Shown here: positions 1 to 11,946 of the stretch, piece after piece
How positions within the stretch are numbered: the stretch's first letter is position 1
Layout: each line of letters starts with the position of its first letter
NCBI GenBank assembly: GCA_023897205.1
Contig: JAHWDD010000001.1
Coordinates: forward strand, 2,604,001 to 2,668,000
Origin: Exophiala sp. HKRS030
Taxonomy: Eukaryota; Ascomycota; Eurotiomycetes; Chaetothyriales; Herpotrichiellaceae
Direction of reading: 5' to 3'
DNA length: 64,000 bases
The notes under the pieces: generated by a model
What the model saw: only the letters and a program-made list of their open reading frames with translations
Told to the model about the DNA's origin: nothing
The model's database searches: none
Program-made: the position numbers and the translations under genes

Positions 1-852
1 TACACGGATCATCCTGCGCAAGCTTGAAGAATTTTTCCCGGACAAGACGCTAGGGTCGAATGACCCCGACAGCAGAGCAATCCAGAAATTCTTGGAGATA
101 TGGGCGGTCGAGTCCGGTTTGTTCAATCGGGCATCGCAATTAATACCTAGCGACATGCCATTGTTGAACGATCCCAAATTCGTCAAGGACCGAGAAGATC
201 TTACAAGCCGGCCGTGGTCTAAAGAGGGCATTGATAAGAACAGGCCGGAAGCTCTCGCTGCTATTCGAAGTGGATTCAGTTTGCTCGAAACAACTTTGCT
301 CGCGGATGGACGAGAATGGGTACTCAAGACAGATCGGCCGACGTTGGCGGATATAGAAGGTAAGCACAAAGGACATTGCAGCTCAGTCATAATCTGGCTA
401 ATGCAGGCATGGCAGCGATCTGGGTTTTTGATTGGTTGGACGGTTTGAAGGGAGCTCTTCCCCGAGAATTGATCTCTGAAAAGCAGTATCCCAGAGTCTT
501 CGCTTGGATCAAGAGATTCAATGCCGTGCTACGGGACGCCAAATCTCGAGCGCCGAAACCGACTTCACTTAAGGGGGATGTTGCAGCCCAACGTATACTG
601 AAGGCACCGTTCCGAGAAACTGACCTAACTGTCGATCACACAGACCCTCTTGGGCTCCAACCAGGAACCCAGGTGGTGGTATATCCAACCGACTCAGGTT
701 CTCGTCATCAAGATCAAGGCACTCTCATCGGTCTTTCGGAGAATGAGATTGTGTTGAGTGTGGAATCTCAGGGTCAGGAGCTTCATGTGCACTATCCACG
801 GACGGGTTTCCGCATTCAAGCAAACAATACTAGCGGGAACGCTCGACTCTGA
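1..852 (+). CDS. Glutathione S-transferase-like protein, 3' part (5' end outside window)
   Basis: The reading frame is already open at base 2, and its first codons read TRIILRKLEEFFP, typical of the region after the thioredoxin fold in fungal GST-like proteins. One intron (360-406, GTAAGC to ATGCAG, 47 bp) joins TLADIEG to MAAIWVFDWLDG, which is the buried core helix of the GST C-terminal domain. After the GST fold comes a tail of about 80 residues (LQPGTQVVVYPTDSG...HYPRTGFRI) that resembles the small domain found at the C-terminus of a fungal family of GST-like proteins. The stop is TGA at 850-852, and 268 codons are visible. The usual role would be cytosolic glutathione-dependent conjugation or stress response, but the N-terminal glutathione site is not in view, so activity cannot be judged. 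The family call is firm; the substrate is unknown. Confidence 0.8.
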
Positions 853-3571
853 TACAGCCTTCTGTCTTACTGATCTTCATTTCGGCCTGTAGCGCAGCCA
901 GTACCCGAAAAGCATGGAGTGGTTCGGCAAAGTCCTCGTGTGATAAGAAAACATATTTCCACAGGGCATGGCCGCCGCCCAGGGTGATTGCATCTTTGTA
1001 AAACCCTCTTCATGTTTCGAGTCGTTTTCCACGAGACGTCTGCGTAACAATGAGGACAAACCTGAAGCTGCAGATGGAGAATGGCGGTGTCATAGCATTG
1101 AATATTGATTGTCTGAACAGTCGATCGGCGCCGAGCCACAAAGTTGTTGGTTCTGATGTAGGACTTGAATTTGTGCAGAAGCAGAAGAATTATACAATCT
1201 CTACATTTGGTGTCATCTCGCTGCTGCCCGAGAGTGACCTGACGCCTGAATGAAGTGATCTCCGCTTCTGGACATGCCAGGTCAAGTTAGAGAATCCAAG
1301 TGACGTGTCAAGATCAATCTCCCAGACTAGAGACGTTCATGCCCAAGTCGTACGAAATGGTGCAGTAGCAACAGGAAGGTCTTCGTTTTGATGCATTGCA
1401 TCTCTCGGCAAGGATTATGATGAATGGTTAAGAACCGAGCACACTGAGACGAACTTGCAGCGAGGAAGAAAGGGCGAAATGGGGCAACAAGGCACTAGTC
1501 ACATTGCTGCCCAACACCAGTTGATTGGCCAGTTTGTTCCTTTTTTGGAGTTGATTGGACGTTGCAAGACGACTGTGTCGCCACGAGCTTTGGGCTTCAA
1601 CATGTCACGTTAGAAGCCTCAGACATCCAGGTTGGACAGCCAAAGAAGCGTCTATTCCGTTCTCGAAAAACTCCAAGGAGATGACCACGACGTCACAATC
1701 TATTGACCGGTAAGGATGATTTTGACTTTAGCGATGGCACCACACAGAAGTGCTTTGCTGTGCTGTCCTGCATCTGCTCAAATTCCTGGTATTAAGGCTC
1801 GGGAAAAATATGCTAAGCTGAGTGCAAACCCTTGAAAAGAAATATCCTGGGGACGATAAGTACGTGAGACCCGTGGAAACCAAGGCGATCACAGTTGTGA
1901 AAATAAGGTCTTATAGGAATGTGGAATGAGGATACATTTTGTCACCACGTGCAGCCCGGCAATTGAAAGCAGGTCAGTGTGTCTGAGGCTGGGCCATGTG
2001 ACCTTGCACGTGCTTTGCTAGGCACGTCACGGGATTTGCCGTCCAGAACTTTCCGGTGCTTCAAAACACAAACCTTGGGCGTCGGGTAGACATAATACCC
2101 TACGTAATTTGAGCTGATCTTTGAAGGGTGGAGGACTGAACTGAAGTTAGTTTCGGATGTCTTTGGGCTTTGCTGCAGAAAAGTCAATTACAGGCCCCTA
2201 AAAGGTAGTTAGAATTAAGCCCATCGATAATCCGAGTTTTCATCTTCATTAGCAGCCTTGGGCGTCCTCGAGTACGAGACGGGGCCCAGAAGAGAGGTCA
2301 GCACGCCTAAAGCCCTTGGGAGGCTTTACCTGAGGCTCCACCGGAACCTCCGTACACACATGGCACCTACTGTACATCCTTACCAGGTATCGGCCTAGTG
2401 AGGTACCTCTGGAAATACTGCCGTAGTTACCGAAGAGGCAGCTATTTGCTCCGGAGAGTCTCTCCACAAGCCTATCGTGCGGCGTCACATGGTTTTCCCC
2501 CTCTTGATCTTTGGTCAGACTCACCTGCATGTTGCAGAAGCCGCCATGAATTGTCAGCAACACCGACAGGAACTCCCTGGTAGGTGCCTTAGGGAACTAG
2601 GTAGGCGTTCTCTGACAATCCCACCTTCCGTCCTCTGCAAAGCGTGAGTAGATCACTGGATCTCTCGGCGGCCATCCCACTCTTTGGCCTTCGCCCGCTG
2701 GCATTTGCTGGCACCGGCACCCGCCTCCCCACCAGGCTCCTCAAGGTTTCTCGCCTACGAAGTGCAGGCTGCAAGAGTTTCGGGTTTATCTCGTACAGGC
2801 TAGATCATCAGGATCTTGGGGTTCTGAAAGGGCGTCGGGGCTTTTGGAGGCAAGGCCTTATCTGTAAGGACGTCTCCCTGGGTCTGGGTGGAACACGACA
2901 AATAATGTTCGAAGGAGCACTGTAAATGGCCACCTAGAGAATGCCACTGGACTGGAGGACCGCGAGGGGCCAGTGGCTACTGGTCAGTGGGAATAAGTGG
3001 TAAGTGGTCACTGGGCACTGGGTCAAGGCCAAATGGTCAATAATAATGGTCAGTGGGTTGAAACGGTGTGCCAAGACCTTGATTGGCTGCCAGCTTCGCT
3101 TGAATCCTCCACGCACGCGGCACGCTGACCTGACCGGACCTGACCTGACGGACGCTTCAGCCCAAAAGACCCCAACAACCAAGGCGCCCGCTTCCTGCCT
3201 GCGCCGCCGCCGCCCACTTTCACCCTCAACCTCTTCTCACATTGTCCTCTTCAGTCTTTCTTCTCACTCTTCCTTTTCACCATCAAACTTCCATCATCGC
3301 GCCCTTTCTCTTACCAGGATATCCCTATCGGAACCCATTGGACTATTGTTGGCACTGGATGTCCGATTCATTCTAACTCTGAATAGCGTTGATCCTGCAG
3401 ATTCCTTGACTCCTGGTTTCAGCGCCTGCTGCCACGTCTGACTGAGCCTCTTCATCTCGACTCTTGTTCCTTTGACGGTACTCTTCCTATTCGCCTCGTC
3501 GTCAATCTTTGCTGCCCAACGGTTGAGGCGACCGACTTTGCTGCAAACCCTTTAATACACTCACCGCCATC
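853..3571. other. Intergenic: no supported gene; pyrimidine-rich leader upstream of 3572
   Basis: Only short frames without family features occur here (the longest is about 145 codons at 3004-3441). Bases 2940-3060 are a patchwork of imperfect GGTCAGTGG/GGTCACTGG words. From about 3200 to 3560 the plus strand is strongly C+T rich, as is usual for a fungal core promoter and 5' leader, and this probably belongs to the gene starting at 3572. Nothing else could be assigned. Confidence 0.6.
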
Positions 3572-4962
3572 ATGTCGCGGTATTCTCCAGATCATGATTA
3601 TAGTCGCCGCAGAACTGACACTGGCTCTCACCCATCATCATCTTCCCGCAGAGATATTCATGATAGAGACGATATAGACCGTCGTGAACCTCCGCGCTCC
3701 AGCAGACGACCAGAAGACAGATCTTCCCGAGGACCTGATGTGGTTGGAAACCCAATTGACAGAACAAATCCAAGGATGATGAACAGCCGGGTCCCTACCA
3801 CTACCACCTCCCGGGTTGAACCCAGGACGGTCATTTCAGGTGCTCCTATCCAAGATCTCCGACAGCCGGATCCCATAGTCCTGGATAACCGTAGCATTGA
3901 TCAGGAACCTCGTGTCCTTTACCAAGATCCCAACACCGGAGAATATGTTTATCGGGATGTGAGGCCCCTGCCAAGCAGATCTCCTTATGCTCCAGAAGAT
4001 CGATATGATGATCCCCGGTCACGACCACGAGGCCCAATTGATACTCCCACGGTAAACGAGGTCCCACCGCCACGATATTCAGAATACTTTTGTCCAGGAG
4101 ACGGCATTGAACGAGAAGTCATCCAGCACGAGATATGCAAATACCTTGGACATGACGCCACTTGCCGCCGCGGAACTGAGAATGTACGGTGCTTCCCCAT
4201 ATCCCACTGCTTCCTGCCATGGTAAGTGTAGTGATACTAACAAAAAACCAGGGAGGAATGGATACTGGATCAGGCATATCGTCCCTTCACAAGTGTATGC
4301 TTCAATCACTTATCCGTTCTAGACTACAAAACTGATTCAAGATTTCAGGCAATGGTGCAGTCCTTACGAGAGGACACAATCAAATGGCTACGTGACAAAG
4401 AAAGATGGGACAGACATGGTCGTCCTCAAGGTACGCCTGTGAGCGATTACCATATAACTCGGTCTAAGGATCGTGTAGGTTCTTACGCCGACATGCAAGC
4501 TCTTGAAGAGAGACGTCGATATCCAGGAGAAATGGAGATTGATGAGGATTATGACCGACCTCCCCAAGGACTCGTGACCAAGATCGCATGATTCCTAATG
4601 GCCGTCCTCAAATACCCGTCACCTCTGGATATCCACAGGATCCTGTTTATCCCGCTCAGCCCTCTTACAATATTTCTTCTAGTCAACAAGGCTATCCTCC
4701 ATCTACACAGGGATATTATGTTGGTCCAGACCGAGATCCCAGGTTCCCCGGTGGAAATGCTTCCCCTCCCCTCATGGGTCGAAACACTCAGGGTGGCTAT
4801 GCCATGCCACCCTATTCCTCGTCGAGAACCGCCCCTCCTGTTTCTGCATCAATACCAGCACCATATGATTCCAGAGGAGGTCCTGTGCGAGACCCTCGCT
4901 CAGATATGATGAGTGGGCCTGGGTTTCCGCCTCAGTACCCAGATTCGTCGCGTAGGAGGTAG
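3572..4962 (+). CDS. RfeG-like fungal transcription-factor-family protein with disturbed reading frame
   Basis: The first exon encodes about 170 residues rich in Arg, Ser, Pro and Asp, then the conserved core YFCPGDGIEREVI...CKYLGHDATCRRGTE. This matches the PGxGIxREVI/YLGxDA signature that I associate with the fungal RfeF/RfeG group of presumed regulators. The core continues after introns with AYRPFTS (about 4271-4294) and AMVQSLREDTIKWL (from 4349; intron 4295-4348). The C-terminal part (4588-4962) is rich in Pro, Gly, Tyr, Ser and Gln. Two joins do not work cleanly. Near 4184-4272 the donor is ambiguous (GTACGG at 4184, GTGCTT at 4189, GTAAGT at 4222), and GYWIR and AYRPFTS lie in different frames. 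Near 4581 the frame stops at 4589-4591 while the tail continues one frame away. Each is most simply a missing base. A regulatory role is a family-level inference only; no DNA-binding fold is visible. Confidence 0.65.
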
Positions 4963-6383
4963 ATGAGTTGTTACACTACGTTAAAAACCTATCAATCACT
5001 CCACACTTCTATCCAGGAAAGAAGATCCCGTTGGACTGGATCAATCATATCCAAGGACCAGGAATTGTTTACGCTCCAGCTTCAGCGATCGTCTTCTTTT
5101 CCCTGGGTGTTTGACTTGTTTTTTCTCAGCCTTGCTGGCAATAGCTAAGAAGCCCAATGGCTGACTGGATTAACGGATAAAATGTCCCGGACGCACGTAT
5201 GAAATGATGAAGTCATGATTCCGAGGAATTTCCTGGTTCGCTGCTGGTGACCACTTCACGGCGACTTTTTCAAGGCGATCATTTTTGGCGTATGGTTTCA
5301 TCGTTTCGTCCACTGCTTCCTGGAAGGAGACTTCGAGCTTGCATCAGAACAACTATTCTTAAGTCAGCTTGCTTTACCATACCGAGATGCCGGTCATACG
5401 GATTTGAGACTTTGTTGTACCTAGCATTGGAAGGTGTTTTGGAATTACGCGGGCTTCGAAAGCATGAGATACGGACAGGCAACCTTTGAACTTTGGATAC
5501 GGAGTAATGAAGCAACGTCTTATCCTTGGTCTGGCTCTGATTGATAATTATCTTCCTACTTTGTTCATTGGCTTTGGTCCTCTCGTCTTGATCACCATAT
5601 GTTGGCCAATCCATTCTCAGTTCCGCCAATGACACTGGTTGGTTAACTCTGCCAGAAATAAAACCACGCCTGCATTCAGGTGATATGCGCCACCATTTTG
5701 AGTTCTATCTGATCGTGATCTTGTACTTACCAGTCGCCTTACACATCCAATTTTCGCTAGTACAGGCTGTTTTTAACTATGCCGTACCACCATGCCAGAA
5801 GTACACCTACCATCAAGCACTCTATTCATTTCTATTAGTTCCCACTGATTTACAAGTCTGCTTTCTTGACTTCGAGCTCGACTCCACTGAGGCAAGCTCA
5901 AAAGCCTGCGGCAATCCTAAAGCTAACCGTCAAATGATGTGAACTGCTATGACGAGATATAGATCTCATTGTTGCAGATGCTAATGAAGTGCCAGGTATC
6001 TCTTCCTCTCTCGCACCTTCGGCAGAAGGAAAACCCTGAACCTTCAAAGAAGCATAAATCTCATACAACCACGTATGTCCGCTCATGAAATCCACCTATA
6101 TTACTGAGTGTTAGCAATATATTACTCTTTTTGAACTTCGCTAAAACATCTCTCTGCCAACCGATCTAACCTACACCTGTACTTGAAACTAGGAATTGAT
6201 TCCGAACACCAGTTTCTTCACGCAAACCACTTCACTGATTGCTGAGGCAATAGGCTAGTCACGTCTACAAAACTCTACCTTACGTCAACTTATAATCGAA
6301 GTTCGACGGCGTTGCCTGATTTACGACGTCCGACTTGACGAGCTCTACCTTTAAGACGAGCAAATCACTCCTTATTATCGGCT
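4963..6383. other. Intergenic: no supported gene
   Basis: Short frames on both strands (the longest is 118 codons on the minus strand at 5279-5635) show no recognisable motif and none joins neatly to another. A single TACGGAGTA word lies at 5498-5506. The sequence just before 6384 is presumably the promoter and leader of the BTB gene. Confidence 0.55.
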
Positions 6384-8138
6384 ATGGTTCGTTCCAGGTC
6401 TGAGTTCCCCAGATACGACGATGGGGATGTTTTGATCATCATAAACACCACTCAAATCTACAAGTTGCACTCTCAAGTCCTACGAAACCGATCCTCATTC
6501 TTTGCTGACCAGTTAGATCGGCATCCTCCTCCAAGGCTAATCCCACAAGCTCGCCGTAACAACGCGGCATCTTCACGTTTCGAATGGCAACCATCTCACG
6601 ACGACAGTGCGATTGGCCACTTCAAGCGCATCGTAAGTGCACCATCAAGGAATGATCCAAAATCGCGCGCTCAAATACACCAAGAACATACCCAAAATAA
6701 GTACCATCCCTATGAAATGACACGAAATGACACAGTGAACAGGACCTCAATGACTCCGGCCGTCCACGTCGACCCAACACCTCCAACAGTCTAGCACTGG
6801 TCCCGAATTCGAGGCCGGTAAACCAAATCGCAACGCAAACAAGGCGTGGGAATGGATGTTTGGAGTGCTGTACAACCTGACTCCGCAACTTGACGACTCA
6901 AGTCTCACCTCGGTGCTGTCGGACGTCATGGCATTGATCGAATGCGCCGAAGCCATCGGCTCCATGGACCACGTGTGCAACATCGTCGACCTGGCCCTCC
7001 TCCGCCAGGACACGGTGCTCTGGACATCAATCCTTGGCAATCCAGCCGTGTGGGTGGAACTGGGCGCCCGCGTTCGTTCGCCGTCCATCTTCAGCGAAGC
7101 CGCTATTCACCTGATCGGGCAATGGCACAGTCTCACCGACGCCGACAAGCTGCACATCCGCGAGGAGATCCGCGCCGTCATCGAGCGCAAAGCGCGCGAC
7201 CTGGGTCTGCGCAAGGAAGCCATCGAGTTGCGCATCCTCGGCCACTACCCCGTGTTTCTGGCGCGTCGCGCCGCCGACAAGCCCGGCCGCCCTTCGTACT
7301 CACACGACATCTACATGTGGCAGTGCGTAGCGTTTTTCCGCCAGTGGTTCGCCCAAAACATTTCTGACGACCGCACGCGCCGTGCCCCGACGGCGGCCTG
7401 GCCTTCTACTGTCGACTTGCTGACGGTGGCCAGGCGTATCTCAGTCACTTGGACTTTCAGGACTTTCACCGCCATTTCCCCATGAGTATCAAGGCGTGTC
7501 ACGTCTTGGAGACGAACATGGGCCTGCTCAAGGACGACGTCAAGCGTTTCGTCGCCCCACTTGTCGCGCAGAATACTCATCTCAAGAGGGAGGAGTATGC
7601 TATCGGCTGGTTGACCTGTGCATCCCTGGCGAAGGATGATCTACCTTGGTACTCCCCGGAGCCTGAGCCGAAAGACCTCCTGACGCAGATGTATGAAGAC
7701 ATGGATCAGGAGAACTTATTGGCTCAAGAGGATGGGAGTGGAATGGCAAAGAGAACGAGGAGAGCTGCACGTATGCGTGAAGATATTCCGCCGCCTGAGT
7801 CTTCTGCTCTGGCCGAGGGACTTGGAATTTTCCAGGAAGCTGCTGATGATGGTGACGACGAAGACGAGGACGAGAACGATGCGACATTTCTGCCGCTCAA
7901 ACAAGGAACGAAACGCAAACGCGCCGAGACTGAACAAGAAGGCGAGGATGAGATTGAGACCGTGAAGGCAGCCAGGAGACGTGGATTGAGCAGTGTCGGC
8001 GACGGCGGTGATGATGAAGACGGTGATGCCAATGGCCACGATCACTATGAAAACCCGTTCGAGGCTCATGACAGGGACGAAGTCCTTGATGTCGCCGAGG
8101 CGGACTTTAATGGCGAAATCCTCAATGACGAGGTCTAG
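6384..8138 (+). CDS. BTB/POZ domain protein with acidic C-terminal tail
   Basis: Exon 1 (6384-6632) begins with a BTB fold signature: DGDVLIIINTTQIYKLHSQVL followed by RSSFFADQL. The clean intron 6633-6789 (GTAAGT to CAACAG, phase 0) joins it to SSTGPEFEAG...WEWMFGVLYN, completing the BTB/back-helix region. A helical middle section follows, then an acidic, Lys/Arg-rich tail (GDDEDEDEND, KRKRAE) that suggests a nuclear protein. The frame shifts once. Sequence in frame up to RTRRAP continues as DGGLAFYCRLADGGQAYLSHLDF in the next frame, and one extra C in the CCCC run at about 7385-7388 would join them. With that correction the protein is 532 residues. BTB proteins usually dimerise and serve as adaptors, for example for cullin-3 ligases. 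No other catalytic domain is visible, so the specific partner is unknown. Confidence 0.75.
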
Positions 8139-8840
8139 ACTCCCACTTTTTACTTACAGAAGGACAGAGCTTTCCCCAGCTTGTCGACGTCAACGAATTG
8201 TGCTCAGCGACCATCAGAAACGTATCTACCACAACGTATGGAGCTGATGGCATTTGGCCTATCATCTACGACTCAGCTTGTGAACCATAAGGCTTGGGCC
8301 ACAACAGTTCAGGTCATCGTTGGGATTGAGGCGGCTCAGGAGAATAAAGCACTGACGTGTTGAATGAAATCTTAGGTCTTTTCCGTTGGCAAAAAAGACA
8401 TGCTTACCGACCAGACGCATCTAAGGCGTGCTCTGCTACCTCAGTTGGACGATCCTAGCACTATTGAAATCAGTGGCATATCTGCGAGGGCTGTAGGACT
8501 ATTTGCTGGAAGGAGGATCGGACAGTAGTACAGAAATCGAAATAACGACGATTTCCTTGACGATAAGTCTTCTCCGTCTCTAGACGATCTGTTTGTGCCT
8601 TTTGACTGGTTGGTTTTGCCTTTCTTTTGTGTAGACTATGTTATGTACAACGAGGCCGTGAGACAAGAATGTGTTGTTCCCATGTAGCAGCCTCTAACTT
8701 CTTTCTCAATCTTGACGAGTGCATGTTCACCCGCACCTTTTCTGAATCGAGTTCACCACCAGTAAATGGTGCTATTGTCTAGCTTCATTTGTAGTCTCGA
8801 TTTTAGAGCCCAATCAACAAACGCTACCACACCTTCCAAT
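8139..8840. other. Intergenic between convergent genes
   Basis: This 702-bp stretch holds the 3' ends of the converging BTB gene and complex I subunit gene. Short frames at 8181-8363 and elsewhere lack any coding signature. No clear polyadenylation signal or RNA gene was identified. Confidence 0.55.
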
Positions 8841-9245
8841 TCATTCGTCATCAAATCCCTTTGGTATTGACCTCGGTCCAGTAGGCACTGTGTAGCGGTA
8901 AAAGTCAGCAGGTTACGCAGATGTTATTTTCAGACGTTTCCTAGAGCAAGGTTTCCCCAGTATATTCCGTCTCTTCTCGGGTCGAATCCTCCATGTTTCC
9001 CCAAATAGCCAAGTAGCCGACAAAGGCGCAGGTATAAGTGAGGCCAAACTCACCGGGATAAGTCAAGGGAACTCTCGGAGGTGTTTCATCACCAAAATAT
9101 CTCCTGATCGGGGAACGACGACGAAGCTTAAGGGGCCCAATGCGCCAATGACACAGCTCCAGAAGATAGCAGGTTTCTCGTGCGCAGCCCAGCGCAAGTA
9201 CCGGACAGGAGAGCCCCAGAAGCGTTGGGGAATGCCGGCGGACAT
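8841..9245 (-). CDS. nuo9.5: NADH:ubiquinone oxidoreductase 9.5 kDa subunit, with apparent one-base deletion
   Basis: The minus-strand start at 9245 gives MSAGIPQRFWGSPVRYLRWA followed by AHEKPAIFWSCVIGALGP, the hallmark of the small accessory subunit of fungal mitochondrial complex I, with one membrane-spanning segment. After VVVP the frame derails. Adding one base to the four-base G run at 9110-9113 (C run on the coding strand) restores PIRRYFGDETPPRVPLTYP, matching the family. Intron 8888-9053 (166 bp, GTGAGT to CACAG) then joins to VPTGPRSIPKGFDDE and a TGA at 8841-8843. The restored length is 79 residues, normal for this subunit. Because complex I is conserved in obligately aerobic moulds, the break is more likely a sequencing or assembly artefact than loss of the gene. 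The gene is convergent with the BTB gene. Confidence 0.85.
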
Positions 9246-11946
9246 GATGGCGGGGATTCGCGAGGATGTGACGATGTTCGAGGAGCTCGGGGGTAGTGGG
9301 TGTCTGTCACAAGCCTGATAATGCTTGCTTGTACAGAGTGCGGTGGTGCTGTATCGGTAATATGTCGCCTTGACTCGGTCGTGCCCACCTCCTTCCTGGT
9401 TGACTCAAGTTGGACGCTGGGACTTGATCTTTGAGGTTCAATCCCAAGGTTCACTGCACAGAAGCTCTGGAAACGTCGAGGATGCGATTGGGCAGAAGGC
9501 GCAGTCTTGGCACTACGGTGACATTTAAAACCTGACGCGCAAGGCTCTGGATTCCAGGGTTGGCCGTGACTTCTTGGCAAGAGAAACCCGTTACAAGCGA
9601 GATATGATCCTCAGTCAACGTCACCAGCTTCACTCTGGGATTCATGCCACGTTTGGAGGATCCTTTGCAGCAAGTTCTCCATAATATCCTCTGGTGGGAG
9701 ACCCAAGGATGAAGCGCTATTGCTAAAATAGTACTCTTGACAACTCTGACTTCCGTGATGAAGATGTAGTGGTGAGGATGATGATGGAAGAGATCCCGAA
9801 GAGACCGCGGGTGTTAGGTTGTCTTCTTTTTTGGTGATCAGAGGTCTGTATCTATTTCTACCCTTTACTATAGTAACGTTGGCAACCACCTACCCTACAT
9901 ACTGGAAGAATGATGCATGGTCTCCCTATTCTCATTTCAGCATCACTTCAGCGCTAGAGTACGCGGACGGTAATTTGAACTTGTTATGACGACGAGCATT
10001 GTCCCATCTATAGTACACGGTCATGCAAATTTCTTTTATCAATGATAGCGATAGAAGACCGATCAAAGAGCTGATTCTGGAACGTATCTTGTGGCGTGCC
10101 TGGATAGGGATAAGAATGAGGCAACAACGTCTCCACAATTTCCTCTGCTGAGGTTTGTCAATCTGGGGATTTACTTGCCTGCCAACAAGAAGGGCAATCA
10201 CAATACCTCTTTTTGTAGTTTCCTCCAGTATTCACATTAGTACAAGCCCCACTTTGAGACACGGAGATCCCAATAAACGACCTTAGATTTCCTGTCAGTA
10301 ACTGTGGTCCATAAGGATTAACCATTTCTTCATTCGCCAGGGGTTGCGGGATTCGGGTTCAATTTGTCCTCCTACGATGACACAGTGAGTGACTCACCCC
10401 GCAGCTACAATGGCGCAGTGAATACTTACGTCCTTATTCCTTACGATTACTGTCGGTTCTTCGAAGCGTCAGGCGTTGACTATTGTTATGTGCCCCTGTG
10501 CCATATCCGGGTGGAATGGCGCATTGATAGCGTGGGTGAAAGAGTGTCAAGCCCCAGATACTTTGGAAGACTTTATTCTTCCGGATGTGGACGGACACAC
10601 ACAGGCGAGACCTCTTTGTCTATACACCAAAGAACAGGTACGGAGCAAGGAGGGCGATGCAGTGAATCAGACGATTGGAGTTGTGGTTCGTTAAACAACA
10701 CCTATATGAGAAGTCGCGCAGACTTTGGAGTCGTATCCCGATCAGCACAATTAGCTAGCGACGAAGAACTGCCGTCCGAACATTCAAAACACTGTGGAGA
10801 CCTTTAGATTGAGCAATTTGTACGAACATTATGGTGGACTAAAGCCTCAAAGACCACAGAAGCCGCAGGTTCTGTTTTTTGTTCAAGGTCAGCACGTCCG
10901 AGTCCCCTGTAATCACACTGGAACGGTAAATGGCACCTTTTGTGGCCTCAAGAGTCGGATAAAGAATCACAGCGGTGGAGGGCATGTAGCCGTGGCACTG
11001 CTTTGTACAGAAGCAATCACAACCATAGGAAAATTGTACATACTTTGGTCCCCGGTTTGCCTCTTTCAGGCATTTCACGCACTATTCTTACTCAGGCTTA
11101 TCGGCATATGAGACTAAAGTAGACCGCATCTGGTAAAATGTGCCCTGGTCGAGATTGGAGGTACAAACTACACTATCTTGTGCGAGGCCAGAGCTCTTGA
11201 CAAAGTCTCACATAAAGTACAAAGATATACACGTATGCATTCTGGCAGTTTATTGAGCAGCCATCCTTCCGAGTCTATTCGTCCTTGCATCCACGTCAGT
11301 CGCACTAACGGTCAACTGCTGGCTATCGCTGATTATTCAGCTGCGTGTGCACATTAGATATACGCCCTGCCGTTGATTCTGACCTGGTCAATCAGGAGTC
11401 GAGCCGGCTTTCAAGTACTCCACAAATTGCTTCTCAGTTAGGCAAGCCAACCGTGATTCGTCTACTCCGAATCGTCGCGAAAGAAGCGAGTTAGTGATTA
11501 CCCGGACTCGCCTTGAGCTTTACCTAAAGTTCGATGACGGCAACTATTCATATTTGACAATGAGGATATTCAGATTGCCGATCTACACACTAAAATCGTC
11601 TGAGAGGACATACTTGGGAATAAAGACGGACGTACGTCTTGCATGTGCCGGAGTTAACCTTTGAGGCTATCGAACTTGCTCTTCCCGGGATCTCGAGTCT
11701 TTTGCCGTTGCTGGTGGTACCTGTCATAATCCGACTCCGTCTTCTATGTGACAAGGCCCAGCAAAAACCGTAACCCATGACGCTCGCGACTGTCATGTTT
11801 ACTGTAACCTGGCACAGTAACACAAATCATCTCTCCAGGAGTATATTGAGACGGCATTGTGCAAAGGCGTGAGATGAAGATGGAGAACTCTGCAATTCTC
11901 AGCTGCTACAGATAGTGCGTCCTAATACTATGCAGTTGTACGCTTT
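9246..11946. other. Intergenic: several unconvincing frames, no supported gene
   Basis: Minus-strand frames at 9128-9580, 9451-9645 and 9611-9889 overlap one another just upstream of the complex I subunit and could include its leader; none carries a recognised motif. On the plus strand, 10364-10807 and the overlapping 10476-10694 (containing APDTLEDFILPDVDGHTQAR) look mildly protein-like but lie in competing frames and could not be joined. They might be remains of a decayed gene. The rest, 10808-11946, shows nothing. Confidence 0.45.

Noticed and set aside
4575..4600. Programmed -1 ribosomal frameshift in the RfeG-like gene
   Set aside because: No slippery heptamer or following stem is apparent, and the same kind of break recurs in unrelated genes, favouring missing bases.
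7382..7433. 52-bp intron to explain the BTB frame change
   Set aside because: Using GTGCCC...CCAG leads to the wrong reading frame after the junction, and would remove the protein-like stretch DGGLAFYCRLADGG.
9425..9450. tRNA B-box-like GGTTCAATCC
   Set aside because: No A-box at the right distance and no matching T-stem or acceptor-stem pairing; no tRNA could be folded.
10364..10807. Possible gene with ECQAPDTLEDFILPDVDGH
   Set aside because: The protein-like words fall in competing frames and no start, splice or family could be supported; kept only as a note under the intergenic entry.
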